Positions 1 to 11,414 of a stretch of 64,000 nt of DNA are shown piece by piece (position 1 is the stretch's first letter; every line of letters begins with the position of its first letter). This DNA is from Hyaloperonospora brassicae (Eukaryota > Oomycota > Peronosporomycetes > Peronosporales > Peronosporaceae). The stretch is taken from contig CANTFL010001443.1 of NCBI GenBank assembly GCA_947650285.1, positions 168,180-232,179 of the forward strand, given 5' to 3'. The translations under genes and the position numbers were made by a program. Below the pieces are notes generated by a model, which was not told the DNA's origin, searched no databases, and saw only the letters and a program-made list of their open reading frames with translations.

Positions 1-147
1 TCACGGACATCGAAAGAGTGTTGCATGTTCACTTTACCTTATCAGTGCTAGTGTGCGAATTGTTAAGATTCGAGTAGTAGGTCGTTTTTTCATCACTGCT
101 ATCGTAGAAAATAGCATACGCCTCCCCGAATACTGGTTTCTCCACGA

Positions 148-351
148 ATGCAAACTTCGACCACGCGCCACTCACTGTATTTGAATTTTATATATTTACT
201 TTCACTCCTGGCACTAGCTCTCGTATCGGCAAACCTATACACAGGGAGTAGAGACGGCAAATTTGAAGATGCAAGACTGTCTCGATCGGTCGATGCCAAC
301 TACCATTTTGCAGCATGTTTTATCCATCTGTCCTTTCAAGATCATCGCTAA
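148..351 (+). CDS. possible small secreted peptide (67 aa), weak
   Basis: The ORF starts with a short basic/polar stretch, then a hydrophobic run (LYLNFIYLLSLLALALVSA) that reads like a signal peptide with a cleavage-like VSA-N junction. About 40 polar residues follow. There is no RXLR motif, cysteine pattern or recognisable domain. It is too short to exclude chance and no neighbour supports it. It is listed only because of the signal-peptide-like start. Confidence 0.2.
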   Translation: MQTSTTRHSLYLNFIYLLSLLALALVSANLYTGSRDGKFEDARLSRSVDANYHFAACFIHLSFQDHR

Positions 352-2447
352 TCTGTGCAAATTTTGCCAGCGGTTGCACACGACGACGAAGCCTTCTCGA
401 CCGAGTATATCGGGTTAGCTGTTCACTCATGATACATAGCTACAAATAATACTGTGACATCTCGCACGTGATGAGCAACACCGCAAGAACAGGACTGGCA
501 AGGCGATGATTGATTGTTGTCGACCACAAAGTAGCCTGATTTATTGAGCCGATGCAAAGACGCAGCACTTGAGTGGCAGTCGATGCTGCATTCTTCATAC
601 TAGAGCAGTAGTATAAAGATGTACATTATGCCTACGTGTACTGCCTCATTTCGTAGCGGTGTGGCCTCCTGATCACTAAGACCAGCCGTTGCATGCGATA
701 GGCCAAACGGGTCTTTATCAGCCAGCATTGCCCCACTTGCCATATGGAATTCTCACCCGTGTGGTGCTCGATGCTGACGCATGCCTGCTGTCGCGTAGAG
801 GATAAATATCGTTTTTGTTTGAATGTCAGTTGCGTAAATGTGGTAAGAGCCGACCATTCTCTATCGCTTCTCTCGCTAGGTTTTACTCGTGCTACCTGCT
901 TCACGGTAAAACCAAGCGGACCCGCACGCCGCCTTCTGGCTTAGATGATTACAAGGAACCTTATTAGCTTGTGTAACTAGAAATCGACTACTTACGATAG
1001 ACCGGGGGTGTAAACATCACACAGTCATATGCGTTTGCTGCACAGTCTAGCATTCCGAACAGTAGCCTGCTAAATCAACTTAAGACCATAGCTTACGACG
1101 GCACCATACAAACGCATAACCTTCGATCTTACAGAAAAGCGTATGTGTTCTCAGAGACGTCCGTGGCGTGCCATAATCGGTGGAGGACCGTGGCTATGCA
1201 CGGGACCGTGGCTAACGTTCTGACCTTCTTTTTTTCGGAAGTTGGGTATGCGGATCAGCGCAAACGCGTTCGGTGACAGGTGATCGGTCGCCAGCTGCGT
1301 CAGTAGCCAATTGCATGGACTTTCTCAGTCTCCGAAGCCAATAATTTTATGGTTAAGCACCGGACACACGACGTTTCGAGCGCCTTGCGCGCGGCGGCTT
1401 GTTCAGTATGCGTTACTGCGTAAAGACAACGCAGCTTCCAGCAGGTTGAGGACGTGTATACGCCTGGCGTGTCCCGGTGGTCAGTGCTGCGTGCCGTCCC
1501 GATACAATAAAGAACACATCTATGCACCTGATCGCTTACCTGAGGCTGTCGTTGAAATTCACTGAAAGGTCCAGCGTTCGCTGGATTCGTTCGTGTGCTT
1601 CTAGAGCGTTTCTGAACCAAAAAGCCCATCGTGGCTGTCGCAAGGACGCCTAGAGTCCGCCTGTCCTGTCGCACATCGCTAGAGCTCAGGACAGCAACTG
1701 CAATCTTCAGTATCGAGTCCTGAGGCTTTGACGCAGGCTGCGGTCCGACGCATCAAGCGCACGGCAACGGGCACTCGTTCCCGTCAAAACACATGATGAA
1801 CAACGAACGAGCTTGTGGATTGCCCGTCGATACACCAAGAGCTCGGTGGTCATGGAACTGTGATCGAACTGCAGTTTCTCGCCCACTGACCATGCGATAT
1901 TTTGCTATCGATTGAGTACGGCCAAGCCCCTCATCGCGGTCGGAATGGCACGTCTACGTCGGCAAGCTCAGTAAAAACCCCACTGTTCCGTCTCGCCGAA
2001 GGTGGACGGACAGTCGCGATCGTGTCTTTGTCGGTAGCTGTGCATGAAAGCGGTCAACCACAAGCGCAACGGGAGAGGTTTCGAAGGGCTCTCTCCCTAT
2101 AGCGAGCAGTAGCAGATGGTCGACGCAGGTGTCGGTGCAGACGGTACGTCCCGCCCACCCACCCACCCGCCGTAGAGTGCAAAGGTGACCTGCAGACGGG
2201 CCGGTCCGAGCGAGCTGCACCGACTGGACGTTTCCACTTGTTTTGTCCCGTCTGTCGGTCCGCTGCTCCAGTGTACAGGCGGCAACAACAACAAACGGCG
2301 CAAACAGCGCAGGACAGTCGAAACGGCCGTTGCCATTGGCTAAAAAGCATCTACGGGCCCCCGACTCGCCCTCGCAATTGCTTCCGCCGTCCGCCCGCGT
2401 CATGTCGCGTTCACTTACGAAATAACGCTCCAGAGCTAATCACGACA
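352..2447. other. intergenic, no gene recognised
   Basis: Only short, overlapping, composition-like ORFs are present on both strands, up to 149 codons antisense to the start of the next gene. I see no domain, splice pattern or repeat that would support a gene. A C-rich stretch (CCCACC repeats) lies near 2155-2170 and again at 2475-2505, just ahead of the next gene. Confidence 0.5.
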
Positions 2448-2452
2448 GTCGA

Positions 2453-2469
2453 CTTCCATTTCTATTTCG
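2453..2469 (+). promoter_or_regulatory. oomycete-type initiator upstream of the 2517 gene
   Basis: The sequence CTTCCATTTCTATTTCG resembles the oomycete Inr/FPR core promoter (TCATTY-type followed by pyrimidine/T-rich bases). It lies about 50 bases before the chosen ATG at 2517, which supports that start over the upstream in-frame ATG at 2238. Confidence 0.4.
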
Positions 2470-2516
2470 TCGTCCACCCACCCACAACCCACCCACACCC
2501 ACTACACTGCGTCGTC

Positions 2517-3734
2517 ATGAGCGCCTATTGGCACGAACGCGGCAACGTCGACGCGCACTTCCACCCGTCGGTCTCCGCTGGACCGCTAACCGCCCACGAC
2601 TTGGACGACGTCGACTTCTCGTCCGACTTTGACGTCATCGAGCGCGTCACGGACGCGGACATCCACGCGCCTGAACGGCCTTGCGCGTCCGTCCCGAGTT
2701 CCGTCTCTTCTGCTCCTGTTCCGGCGTCGCCCCAGCTGCCAGGCTCTCGCTCGATCTCGCAGCGGATGTTGCGTCTATTGCAGCGACATCGCGGGAAAAA
2801 GGGCCACGCGGCTGCTGCGTTGCGCTCGCCATTGGCAGCGGGAGCGATTGAGCAGAGCGCCGACGACGCTATGGAGGAATCGCGGTACTCGCTCGTGGAT
2901 CACAAGACGCTGCGATTGAGTACAGATAGAATGGCGGAAGGTGATCCGCTGTCGTCGCGCTCGGGGACGTCGTGCACGGACCGACTGGAAGCGCGGATTT
3001 CCCAGAGCTTTCTGACGCGGCGAGAGAGCCAGTTTGGACTGTTGGACCTGGAAGACGGGCAGGACGCGTCGCTTTTGTACTCGGGTAGGAGGACGTATCC
3101 GGCCGAGTCGATGACGCACATGGACTACGCGAGACGGTCGAATCCGGATTGGAGCGCCCATTCGGCTGCGTCTCAGGAGACGAAAATGATGAAAGTGCTG
3201 GAAAAAGAACGCGCTGCGAGAGTGTTTCATGCTGTTCAGTCGAACCCTACGGTTGCGGCACGCGTCAAGAAAGACACGGGCGTGCGTTTTCACTTTCGAC
3301 GAGGAACGCCAATAGACAAAAAGGATATGCTGGCTGAGCGCATGGGCAACTTGACGCTCAATAGCGAGCAAGTGCGTGATGAGCTGAAAACAGCGCTGGT
3401 GAAAGCGCAGTCGGTAAAGCATGTGACGGACCTCGAGTACACGACATTGGCCGTGCGACTGGCAGACATTGAGTCGTTGGTAGATGGAATGGAGAAATGC
3501 GTCAAGACGCCGCCGTTTTCGGCATTTTCTGCAAACATGCTGAACGAGATGAAACTGCTTACACAGACGACCCAGCAAATTCGTGCAAGTGGCACGACGC
3601 TGATTTTGGCGCACGTGGGCAAGCACCAGAACGCAGAGTTTACGCACGCTCTCCGACGTCTGGTTGCGAGAGCAGCGTCGGTTCAGAAGCGCATCAGTGA
3701 GCTCCTGGACGCAGCTTATGGCGTCAAGTGCTAG
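2517..3734 (+). CDS. hypothetical protein with C-terminal helical region (405 aa)
   Basis: I do not recognise the family. The reading frame is open from 2238, but the ATG at 2517 (MSAYWHERGN) follows an initiator-like sequence and the upstream codons look non-coding, so I start there. The first ~110 residues are Ser/Pro/Ala/Asp-rich and probably disordered. The middle is charged. The last ~150 residues (from about MLAERMGNLTLNSEQVRDEL) are helical and include amphipathic stretches. The frame ends with a stop at 3734. A 40-nt GT...AG segment (3723-3762) in phase 0 would instead join it to a hydrophobic tail exon, which would make a tail-anchored, SNARE-adaptor-like protein. That tail is listed separately. 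The function is unknown. Confidence 0.72.
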   Translation: MSAYWHERGNVDAHFHPSVSAGPLTAHDLDDVDFSSDFDVIERVTDADIHAPERPCASVPSSVSSAPVPASPQLPGSRSISQRMLRLLQRHRGKKGHAAAALRSPLAAGAIEQSADDAMEESRYSLVDHKTLRLSTDRMAEGDPLSSRSGTSCTDRLEARISQSFLTRRESQFGLLDLEDGQDASLLYSGRRTYPAESMTHMDYARRSNPDWSAHSAASQETKMMKVLEKERAARVFHAVQSNPTVAARVKKDTGVRFHFRRGTPIDKKDMLAERMGNLTLNSEQVRDELKTALVKAQSVKHVTDLEYTTLAVRLADIESLVDGMEKCVKTPPFSAFSANMLNEMKLLTQTTQQIRASGTTLILAHVGKHQNAEFTHALRRLVARAASVQKRISELLDAAYGVKC

Positions 3735-3762
3735 CGCGCGATTGTCTACTGTCGATCAACAG

Positions 3763-3918
3763 CGTTTGTGCAATGGTCGTGGGCACTTTGTCGTGCTGCG
3801 TTGGGCCAGTACTCAAGTGCGCGTTTGGCACTTGGCCCGACTCTTATTATTGACCGTGCTTTCTGTCCTGATCTACAGTACCTACTTGTTGGGTATACAG
3901 GATACTACTAGAGAGTAA
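3763..3918 (+). CDS. candidate membrane-anchor tail exon of the 2517 gene
   Basis: In the +1 frame directly after the 2517 ORF there is an open stretch ending in a clear hydrophobic segment (LLLLTVLSVLIYSTYLLG), a few residues and a stop. Removing 3723-3762 (starts GTCAAG, ends CAACAG, 40 nt) joins it in phase to the preceding frame. The intron would be unusually short, since others in this window are 67-78 nt. An alternative is a separate 66-codon ORF from the ATG at 3718. Transcript data would decide. Confidence 0.35.
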   Translation, partial: RLCNGRGHFVVLRWASTQVRVWHLARLLLLTVLSVLIYSTYLLGIQDTTRE

Positions 3919-4316
3919 CCTGCTCGTTGAAGCGCGTGCCGTTTGAAGACACCCGTGGAGGGTCTTTATTCGTAGCGTATTTGCTCCGTCTTATGCGAGA
4001 ATTTACTATATGCTTTTTACTCTCTTGTACAAAAGTTGCATTGCTGTTGAAGCCTTGCGTAATGCTAGCGACAGCGTGAAGAGCACTCAAATGCTGTGTG
4101 AGCTTTTCGAAAAAACGAACAGGTTCTATCGTGCAAGCAAATAAATGCAGGAACGCAAGATTTGTTTATCATAGCAAAGACGCGGCACACACTCACGTAT
4201 ATCAGCTCTTGCTGCCCTTCATTGTACTTCAGCTTGTGTTTGGTCTTGCACATCCTGGCTAGTTTCTCCCCTTCTCGCCGTCGATACAGGTCGAACCAGT
4301 TGCGAGTCGTAGGTCT
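3919..4316. other. intergenic between convergent genes, nothing recognised
   Basis: About 400 bases between the plus-strand gene ending at 3734/3918 and the minus-strand gene ending at 4317. Only short ORFs are present, and it probably holds both 3' ends. Confidence 0.5.
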
Positions 4317-5003
4317 CTAATAAACCTCAGCCAAGACAAAGTGCATCTTCTCGACCGATGCAGATACGACTTTGACGGTGCACGCGCCAGGGCTCATGTG
4401 CACATCGCCCCCGATTTTCAGTGAAACACTGTACGTGATTTCCTCGTCGTTGATCGTTGTGGTCACTTGTGCTTCGCAGTCGTCCAGCGCTAACAACACA
4501 GCTTCAGTCGGCAGGTTGAGTGAAAGTGCGGGACTTGCGTGGTCTTTGACGTGCAATGTGATGCGGTACACACGACATTCCGGCTCGTCGGCAAGTAGCT
4601 CGATACCTGCACCAGCGTGTAGCGGCAACTGGCCATTTGGAATGATGTCAGCCTTCTCTTTGAGAAGTTCAATTTCAATGAGAAACGCAGGCAGCTCTCT
4701 CGTAGTCGCGATGTGAATCAACTTATCTTTCGTATGGTCGCGACAGAACACGGCACCTTTTTCCTGGACTAATGGTCGCGGCTGTTGGCCGTAAGGCTGC
4801 TCGATCACATCAAGCGGTGCCATCACCACGTAGATTCCGTATTTTAGATGCTGGTGCCATTTGCACGTCGTGTAGGGAGGAAACTCTGCACACACGAGAC
4901 GCAGGGTGTTAGTGCGCCAGCGTTGCTTGTGTAGTGGCTCAAAGTCCACGAGAACGTAGTCAATGTCCGGCTCGGTATGGGCCCCATGAATCTCTGCGTC
5001 CAT
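4317..5003 (-). CDS. cupin-like protein (228 aa)
   Basis: A single intact exon of 228 codons. The N-terminal half has a cupin-like strand pattern with FPPYTTCKWHQH followed by YGIYVV, that is, a histidine pair in a beta-rich context of the kind that binds metal in cupins. The second half repeats a similar beta-rich pattern (RVYRITLHV...ITYSVSLKIGGDVHMSPG), so it may be a bicupin. The assignment rests on motif spacing only. No catalytic activity can be read from the sequence. The ATG at 5003 is the first in frame, and upstream the strand turns AT-rich. It is convergent with the 2517 gene. Confidence 0.65.
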   Translation of the reverse strand: MDAEIHGAHTEPDIDYVLVDFEPLHKQRWRTNTLRLVCAEFPPYTTCKWHQHLKYGIYVVMAPLDVIEQPYGQQPRPLVQEKGAVFCRDHTKDKLIHIATTRELPAFLIEIELLKEKADIIPNGQLPLHAGAGIELLADEPECRVYRITLHVKDHASPALSLNLPTEAVLLALDDCEAQVTTTINDEEITYSVSLKIGGDVHMSPGACTVKVVSASVEKMHFVLAEVY

Positions 5004-6912
5004 TGGACAACAATTCCTTTTTCTTGACGCGATTTAATAATGTCTTGGAAGTTTGCAGAGCAACTGTGTGAGCCCTACGAATTGTCTATGTGGGCTCAAC
5101 TCATTAGCGCTTGTTCGAGCCCAGGTGAGACCAGGCCAATTACAATGTCGTGCTGCAAAATAACAATGGGTATGCTAATCTTGGGACGATTTAGTTCGAT
5201 ATAGGGGACTTCTTGCGCCAACGCTATCCTCGCCACAAGTACCTCGAGACAACTGTTTTAGCAAACGTTTTTACTGAAAACATCATTCAGTTAAGAAACA
5301 GACACCTAGCAAGACAACTGCACCCAGCATGACGCAAACCAGAGGAAGGACACCACGTTGGTTGTTGACTGCACTGCCATCTTTGAGTGCAAGCACATTC
5401 ACTGCCGACGATTGCACCTTCTAGCATGGTAGTGACCTCGACATCTCTCAACCATCCGCCGCGACTAGTGAGAGTCTTAGCAGGCAACTGTAAAAGAGCC
5501 CCATGCCATGTGGCTACGGCAGGGAGAAAATGGGGCCCTCATCCTGGATCGACGGCGCAGCGGATTCGTGCGATCTCGCTGAGCGTAACATAAGTACGCA
5601 AATGTAGCCATGCTGCACTACAGACTCTTCTTGTGTAATGGTGACTGCCCGTGTATGAGGCGCATAGTGATGCCGCACTGATGCTGCTAACGTTCACGAA
5701 CACGGATCTGATGTCCAACTTGGTCTCTATGAGTCTACACACTTGTGAGCTTTGCTGCACGTCTGCCACACGCATTGGCCCAGTCGGTTGCTATCAGGGA
5801 ATGACCCTGCTTGTGAGACCTGGTGCGCTCAATGAACGGGTGTTGTTTGTATGCCGTGGCAAAGTCCGTATCAAGACACTTGGTGTGCCTGCATGCTAAG
5901 CAGTAGTTTTATCACCCGTGTTTTGTACACATACGACTCAGCCGCTACTGTGATAGCGCGCATATCGTGACGTCTAGTTGTCGACCGGGACTCTAGATCA
6001 AGAAACCCGTGCTATTCCGCCTATTTCTCGTTTTGTACGTGGTCGTCATTGCGGCGGACAGCTGTCAAACAAAGGATTTGTCGCAGCACGGAGTCACAAG
6101 GAATACCGTCAACAAGTCAGCTTGTGCCGGAAGCAGCACGCAATATCACTACCGAACTTGGCGACACATTCTGAGATACACCAGATGACAGTCAGATGCT
6201 TATGCGAAAGTAGTTGATGTGCAGCAAGGCTCCTTGTTGAGGTCGCCGAGGCACATTGATTACAGTTGCATCTCGCCAATCTTCCCACGACTTCATATCG
6301 AAAAATCCAAGCGCGTCGTGCATTCGAGAAAGCTACGCTGTCCCATTGGAAACAAAGATGAAGTCACTTTCAATAATGAGATTGATTAGTGGTCAGTCGC
6401 ATCGCAACCTTTGGCACACTACGTGAATCGCAAAAATATCCGAAACAGCTTTGTTTTCGTGTGACAAAGATGCTCAATATGACACGTGATACTGGCAGTG
6501 CCTGCAACCGCTCGCCATTCCACTGTCGAGGTCCTGCTAGTATTCAAGCGGAACGTGCTGTAGATGAACTTTTAGCCCTAGCAGGGCTAAAGTGGTTGGA
6601 CCCAGGGACGATCGTTTCTGAACGTTGTCTCGCACACAAGAGCTTGTCCGATCATGGCGCCAACTCGCGTGCATGACGCCTTCTTTATTCCCGAGAATGT
6701 TCCTTTACGCGAAACAGTCGTGTCCTTGTACGCGGACTACTGACGTTCAACCAACTTGGTCACTTTGCCATGCATTCAAATAAACTAAACGGCTTAAATG
6801 GTTGACATCTCGTCTGCCGTCCCATTTACATTCGAAAAGTTGGCCTGGAACGGACAAATTTAGTGCGCAAGCTGTCGTGTGAATCAATGGAGGAAGTACG
6901 CATAGGTACCTT
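5004..6912. other. intergenic with a few exon-like scraps
   Basis: There is no complete gene. On the minus strand 5286-5410 an open stretch ends in a strongly hydrophobic segment (GVLPLVCVMLGAVVLLGVCF) and a stop, like a C-terminal membrane anchor. It follows an in-frame stop whose AG could be a splice acceptor. On the plus strand 5651-5899, 5978-6217 and 6389-6676 hold open frames of 79-95 codons with ordinary composition but no recognisable domain. These may be the remains of decayed genes. The minus frame at 6747-6912 may instead be the alternative 3' end of the RING gene described next. Confidence 0.35.
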
Positions 6913-9004
6913 TTAGAGATAAAACTTGCTCGCTGCGAAGCCTGCAGCGGCGTTTTTGGGCGCACGATCCGAGTTCTTGATCCCCCTAGTGGCTGGACGG
7001 GAGCGCGTAACGGTCCGCCTGTTACGTGCCACATGTAAGAAAACGGTATGAAAGAAGCCTTTCAGCGATACACGCAGCGCACCAATCTGGGGTCTAGCGA
7101 AGTGGTCGAACATGCCAACATTCGGTCTCTGAATAGCGCGTGGCGCTTCCGATATTCCCATATTCCCCATCGGATTTCGCATCGACGAGCTAGGTGCGTC
7201 GCCTGCGTAAGGTCTGGCCGTCGGCCTCATCGAAGGGCGGCTAAACTGGCTGGCTTGCGAGACAAGTGGACCGCCTTCCTGATGCAGCATGCCCATCGTA
7301 GAGCGAGTAGGTGATGGAAATTGCCGAGAACCCGATTGGGATTTGAGCGTCTTGCACTGATGAAACCACGTCAGTGTTTCGTCCATCTCGTAACAATCTA
7401 TACTGAGAACTCACCATTTTCTCCCAATTCCGGCATTTTCGTGACTTCTCCTTGTACGCCTGTAGGTACAATCCTCATGGTATGAGCTTCTTGAGACCGA
7501 GCACACATAACGCATAATCGGACTTACCTCGCGGAGCTCGTCGTTCGAGCCCTTCAGAGCTTGCATCTTCGACTTTGTCTCTCGAAGCTCTGCTTCAAGC
7601 TGGTCAGTGTAGGTCTTCAGCTGAATGTACTTTTCCCCATGTTGAACTTGGAATGCCCTTTGTTCCTCGGCTGCGGTGCATTATTCTCGTTCACTGTTCA
7701 AATTACTGCCCAACTCAATTTCCAATCGTGAACATACCTTGTTGGCGTCTAACTTCTTCCTATTTTTCGGAACGAGAACACGACATAAGCGACCGCAGAT
7801 CACGACAAAAATCGACAAAGGGTCGCCCACCTGTCTACTCAACAACCAGTCAGCCAGCTTGACGATTCGAATCAGCGAATTGCACAACACTCACCTGAAC
7901 GAGTCTTGAGCCAGCTGGAACTACAGCATGAATCACCGTCAGCAAGTCTGAACCAAGATCTCAGCTGCCTGGAATGCCATTGTCTGCCTACCAAGATAAA
8001 ATCTGCAGCGAAAGATGTCAATCATATTTTTGTTTCTCGTATGAACTAGGAGCCCGCGTACCTAATGCTTGCTGAAAATGTTCTGCACGAACGTAACACG
8101 AATAGCGTAAGTCAGTCAAGTATCTGCATTCGATACACTCACACAGTTCGTACCAAAGCATGACGACGGGTCGGCCATCATTTCTTCCCATATGGCCTGC
8201 TCCAAACAGTCAGAGAAATGAAAACTGAACCAACACAATAGCTGCCGAAAGCTCGGTTTTGCAACAACCTCCGTCCTCTGTACATAACGTCACGATAAGT
8301 CTTGTATGGTCACCAGCTCAACCAGAGTCGACGTGGATCTCCCGTACCTTGGGATCTGCAACGCCGTGAATCGTTCTGTAACACTGTCAGTAGCTAAACA
8401 TCCAAACAAAACGAACGTGTCTCTTGCATGTAAAGTGTACGTCTCAGAGATCCCGCCGCGTCTTTATCCACCGCAAACCGAAGTAAAAACGCAGTCAGCA
8501 ATCGTCACGTTCGATCAAGCAAGCAATACTTGAGCTACTAGGGCCTACGCTTGACTCAGGTCTGCACGACACACACACACACGGAACAACAGGACGCGTC
8601 ACTTAGCCCAGCGCACATGAGTGTAGCCATTCAGTAGCTGCTCCGCCTACCGACTTGACACGCAGGACACTCGAGTCGCCCCTGTCCAAAGTGTTTGTAC
8701 GCGCATTTCTCCTGCAACACACAGACAACAACATGAGTACCGCCCGACACGCGCTCCCAAAGAGACGCTGTAGCCCTACACAGAACAAGTGGCCGCAGCT
8801 TGTGCGGTAGCACGTCTCGGCCGACTGCGCATCGGGCAGGATCGGCTCCCAGCACGCGTTGCAGCGCAGCTGCGGCCGGATGCGCGACCCCGAGAGAGAG
8901 GACGCATCGCCTACGCCGTCCAAGTCCCCCACTGTCGACGCTGCCTGCCGCTGTCCGCGGTTGCGCATGCTCGACGTGTCACTCATGCGGCTGTCGTCGT
9001 CCAT
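6913..9004 (-). CDS. HEI10: HEI10/CCNB1IP1-like RING protein (meiotic crossover factor), many exons
   Basis: Exon 1 is 9004-8780 and exon 2 starts at 8711 after a 68-nt intron. Together they give a RING finger whose first half (LRCNACW...TSCGHLFC) is nearly the plant HEI10 signature, continuing EKCAYKHFGQGRLECPACQ, so all C3HC4-type ligands are present. A series of short exons follows, readable from GT/AG borders: one encoding FQLAQDSFR (7895-7920), a 143-nt coiled-coil exon (7528-7670, FQVQHGEKYIQLK...), one encoding AYKEKSRKCRNWEKM (7415-7460), and a last exon from 7356 that is Ser/Pro/Arg-rich. RING, then coiled coil, then a basic disordered tail is the HEI10/CCNB1IP1 layout. In other eukaryotes these proteins are SUMO/ubiquitin-ligase-like factors that accumulate at crossover sites. 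The exact middle exons and the 3' end (6913, or about 6750 through a further intron) are uncertain. Confidence 0.68.
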
Positions 9005-9143
9005 AGCGAACACTTGTGCAATGCGGAAAGCAGCGCGGAAGCGAAGAGTGATGGTCACTTCAACTTGCCTTTGCGGCTTCTCGCCGTGTTTTTGCACATC
9101 CATTTCTATCGATATCCGCGTCATTTCTAAATTCAATTTCTAC
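9005..9143. promoter_or_regulatory. bidirectional promoter, RING gene / coiled-coil gene
   Basis: 139 bases separate the two divergent ATGs. On the plus side TCATTTCTAAATTCAATTT (about 9121-9139) matches the oomycete initiator pattern just before the ATG at 9144, and a similar CCATTTCTAT lies about 20 bases upstream. The arrangement suggests shared control. Confidence 0.45.
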
Positions 9144-11328
9144 ATGGCAAACCTTTTTGCCGCCGAGCCCGACTCTCGCGGGTGGCACGAGGTCGAGCAG
9201 ACGCTGACGGCCCTGGAGTTGCCACCCGTTCCCCCGACATCCGAGCCGCAGCGACTACTGGGCTATGTCTTGCAAATCCTTCCGCGATACACCGAGATGG
9301 AGATGCTGGTGACGCACCTGCGACTGCACGCGTCGACGCTGGAGCAAGACATGGAGCAGGTGAAGAGCCACGTGCGGTTGCTGACACGTGAAGCAACTGG
9401 AGAGCGAGAAAAGAAGCAATTTCTCGAGCGCTACGCTGCACAGGTAGTCAAGGAGCGCAATGGCCTCCTGCACATCGAGAGGGTCCTCGAAACAGAAGAC
9501 CACAGCGGCGGGCTCGCACTTTGTGTGGCACAATTGCTGCAAGAAGAACGCAAGCCACGCTATGGACATGTCGCCGTCGATTGTGTCCTTTCGAGGCGAG
9601 AAGCTACAGGAATCACTGCAAAAGGTGGAAGCGTTGCAGGAAGAAGTGTACAAGCAGGAGTTGCTGCGAAGAGAGCTCGATTTCCTATTGAAAAAGACCC
9701 AACGCGAACATGATAGCAGAGTGGCAGCCGACCGTAAGCATATCCAGCAACTGGAGAAGCAGATTGCGCAACGTTCAAATTTGCACTCGGGTCTGGAGAA
9801 GAAGCTGTATGAAACCGAGTCGGTACTCGCTCGGCTCGACAGAGCAAAGGAAAACGAGCTAAATGCTGTCAACAATCGTGTTGACGAGGCACACGCTCGC
9901 GTAGAAGGTTTGGAAAAAGAAAATAAAAGTTTGCATGTGCTGGTGAAGAGGTTGAGCGATGAAAGGGATCGCGTGACGCAGTTGCTGGAAGAGACGACCG
10001 AGTCGAAGAATGTTTTTGCAAGGCGAATGGACGAGTTGCTGGAAACATGTCGCGCACTGGAGTCGGAGGTCGAAGCTTTGCGATCTGAAATCGACGTGCT
10101 GCAAACGAAAGATATCAATGACATTCGCAGTCAGTATGATGCTCGAATCAATCGACTGCAGAAGGATAGTGCTGCCGGTGAAGAAGCGTTGCACCAAGAG
10201 ATTGATCGGTTAAGGCAGAAGTTGACGAAGCGCGATGGGTCGCTAGTGCTGGCATCTCGAGCACAGCAAGGCGGAGATATGGCGGGGGTAAGCTCTGAGC
10301 GCCATCCCAAAACTCAGAGGAGCAACGTGGAGAGTATTTCTCTTCCTGGAGATGATTTTAAGTTGAGTGATGGTATCTTTGATGGCGACCGAAGGTCTGA
10401 AATGGATGAAGCACAACTCTCGTTTACAAGGAGCGAGCTGCCGAGATCGCACCTATCTCTGAACTTGTCATCTGCTTCTTCTCGCCAGAACGTTTTGCAA
10501 GAGGAAACGATAGCTGTTGAACGTAGTTTCTCAACTCAGCACTACGAAGGGCATTCATCTTGTCAAAGCGACGCCGGGTCTAGCAATCGGGGATTCTCAA
10601 GAGAACTTGAATCAATTTCTAGGGACCTCAGTACGTCGTCGAACAAAAGTGATACACAGTCTCGTAACGATGGGGTGGACACAAGCGCTTTTGATCAGCC
10701 GTTTGACTGGGAGATCTTTATTAACAGTGTTTCAGAGATTTCTGCCTCACAAGGTGAGTCCACAACGATGCCTTTTGTCGATGACAGCATTTCTGAGATT
10801 TCTTCCGCACAAGATGAACATACACGATGTCGCATGTCTTCTGCTCCAAGGCACTCGGATCTCGATATTAGCGCTACACGTTACGATGATAGCACCTCAA
10901 GAATGCATGGCTTCAGTTTGGACGCACCACCTCCGACTCGTACCGGTAGTACCGCTATCAAGCAGTCAACGGTCAATCAGAATGGTGATCGATCTTTCGA
11001 TGGAATGGATGGTGCATCGGTATGTGATCGAGGTAGACATGAGTTTGAGTGCGACGAGGAAGAAAAAAGACCCGATACCGAGCGTCGGCTCGTGGGTGAC
11101 ATGCAGGGGCAGCGCAGTAGTAACATTTCGGATACTAGGATCGATCAGGAACAATCTGGTGACTACCAAGAAAGCGTGACGGAAGAAGTGCAAACGCAAA
11201 GCGACTTGGTTCGAGACTTATATCAGATGCTGAATAGACTCAAGGAGAAGCGGAAAAGAGAGGAGCAAAAGGCTTTACAAGTAGAGCAGGCTTTGTTTGA
11301 GTTTAACCAACTACATCTGAAGTCTTAG
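9144..11328 (+). CDS. large coiled-coil protein, one intron (about 700 aa)
   Basis: It starts MANLFAAEPDS right after an initiator-like sequence. The first frame (9144 to about 9522) is a compact helical domain rich in Leu/Glu. The frame then shifts, and from about 9596 to 11328 the second frame carries on as a long coiled coil (EKLQESLQKVEALQEE, heptads to about residue 370), then a Ser/Asp-rich disordered region with a repeated ISEIS-S/A-AQ motif, and a final basic helix before the stop. A 73-nt intron at 9523-9595 (GTGTGG...CGAG) restores frame and gives 703 aa. An alternative intron at 9444-9609 also restores frame (672 aa). I do not recognise the family. The layout resembles centrosomal, ciliary or synaptonemal scaffold proteins, but that is only composition. 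It is divergent from the RING gene. Confidence 0.75.
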
Positions 11329-11414
11329 GCCTAGTAAGTCTTTCCAATTCCAGCAGAGGGGCCGGCAGAGCCGCATGTCTACTTGGCTCACCAAGACTAA
11401 CATCACCGCTTGTG

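Noticed and set aside
632..904. 90-codon minus-strand ORF
   Set aside because: No domain, no splice context and opposite frames equally open.
1954..2403. 149-codon minus-strand ORF
   Set aside because: It lies antisense over the promoter/5' region of the 2517 gene, with biased composition and no domain.
2238..2516. In-frame 5' extension (93 codons) of the 2517 gene
   Set aside because: Composition is unlike the protein, and an initiator-like sequence lies inside it just before the ATG at 2517.
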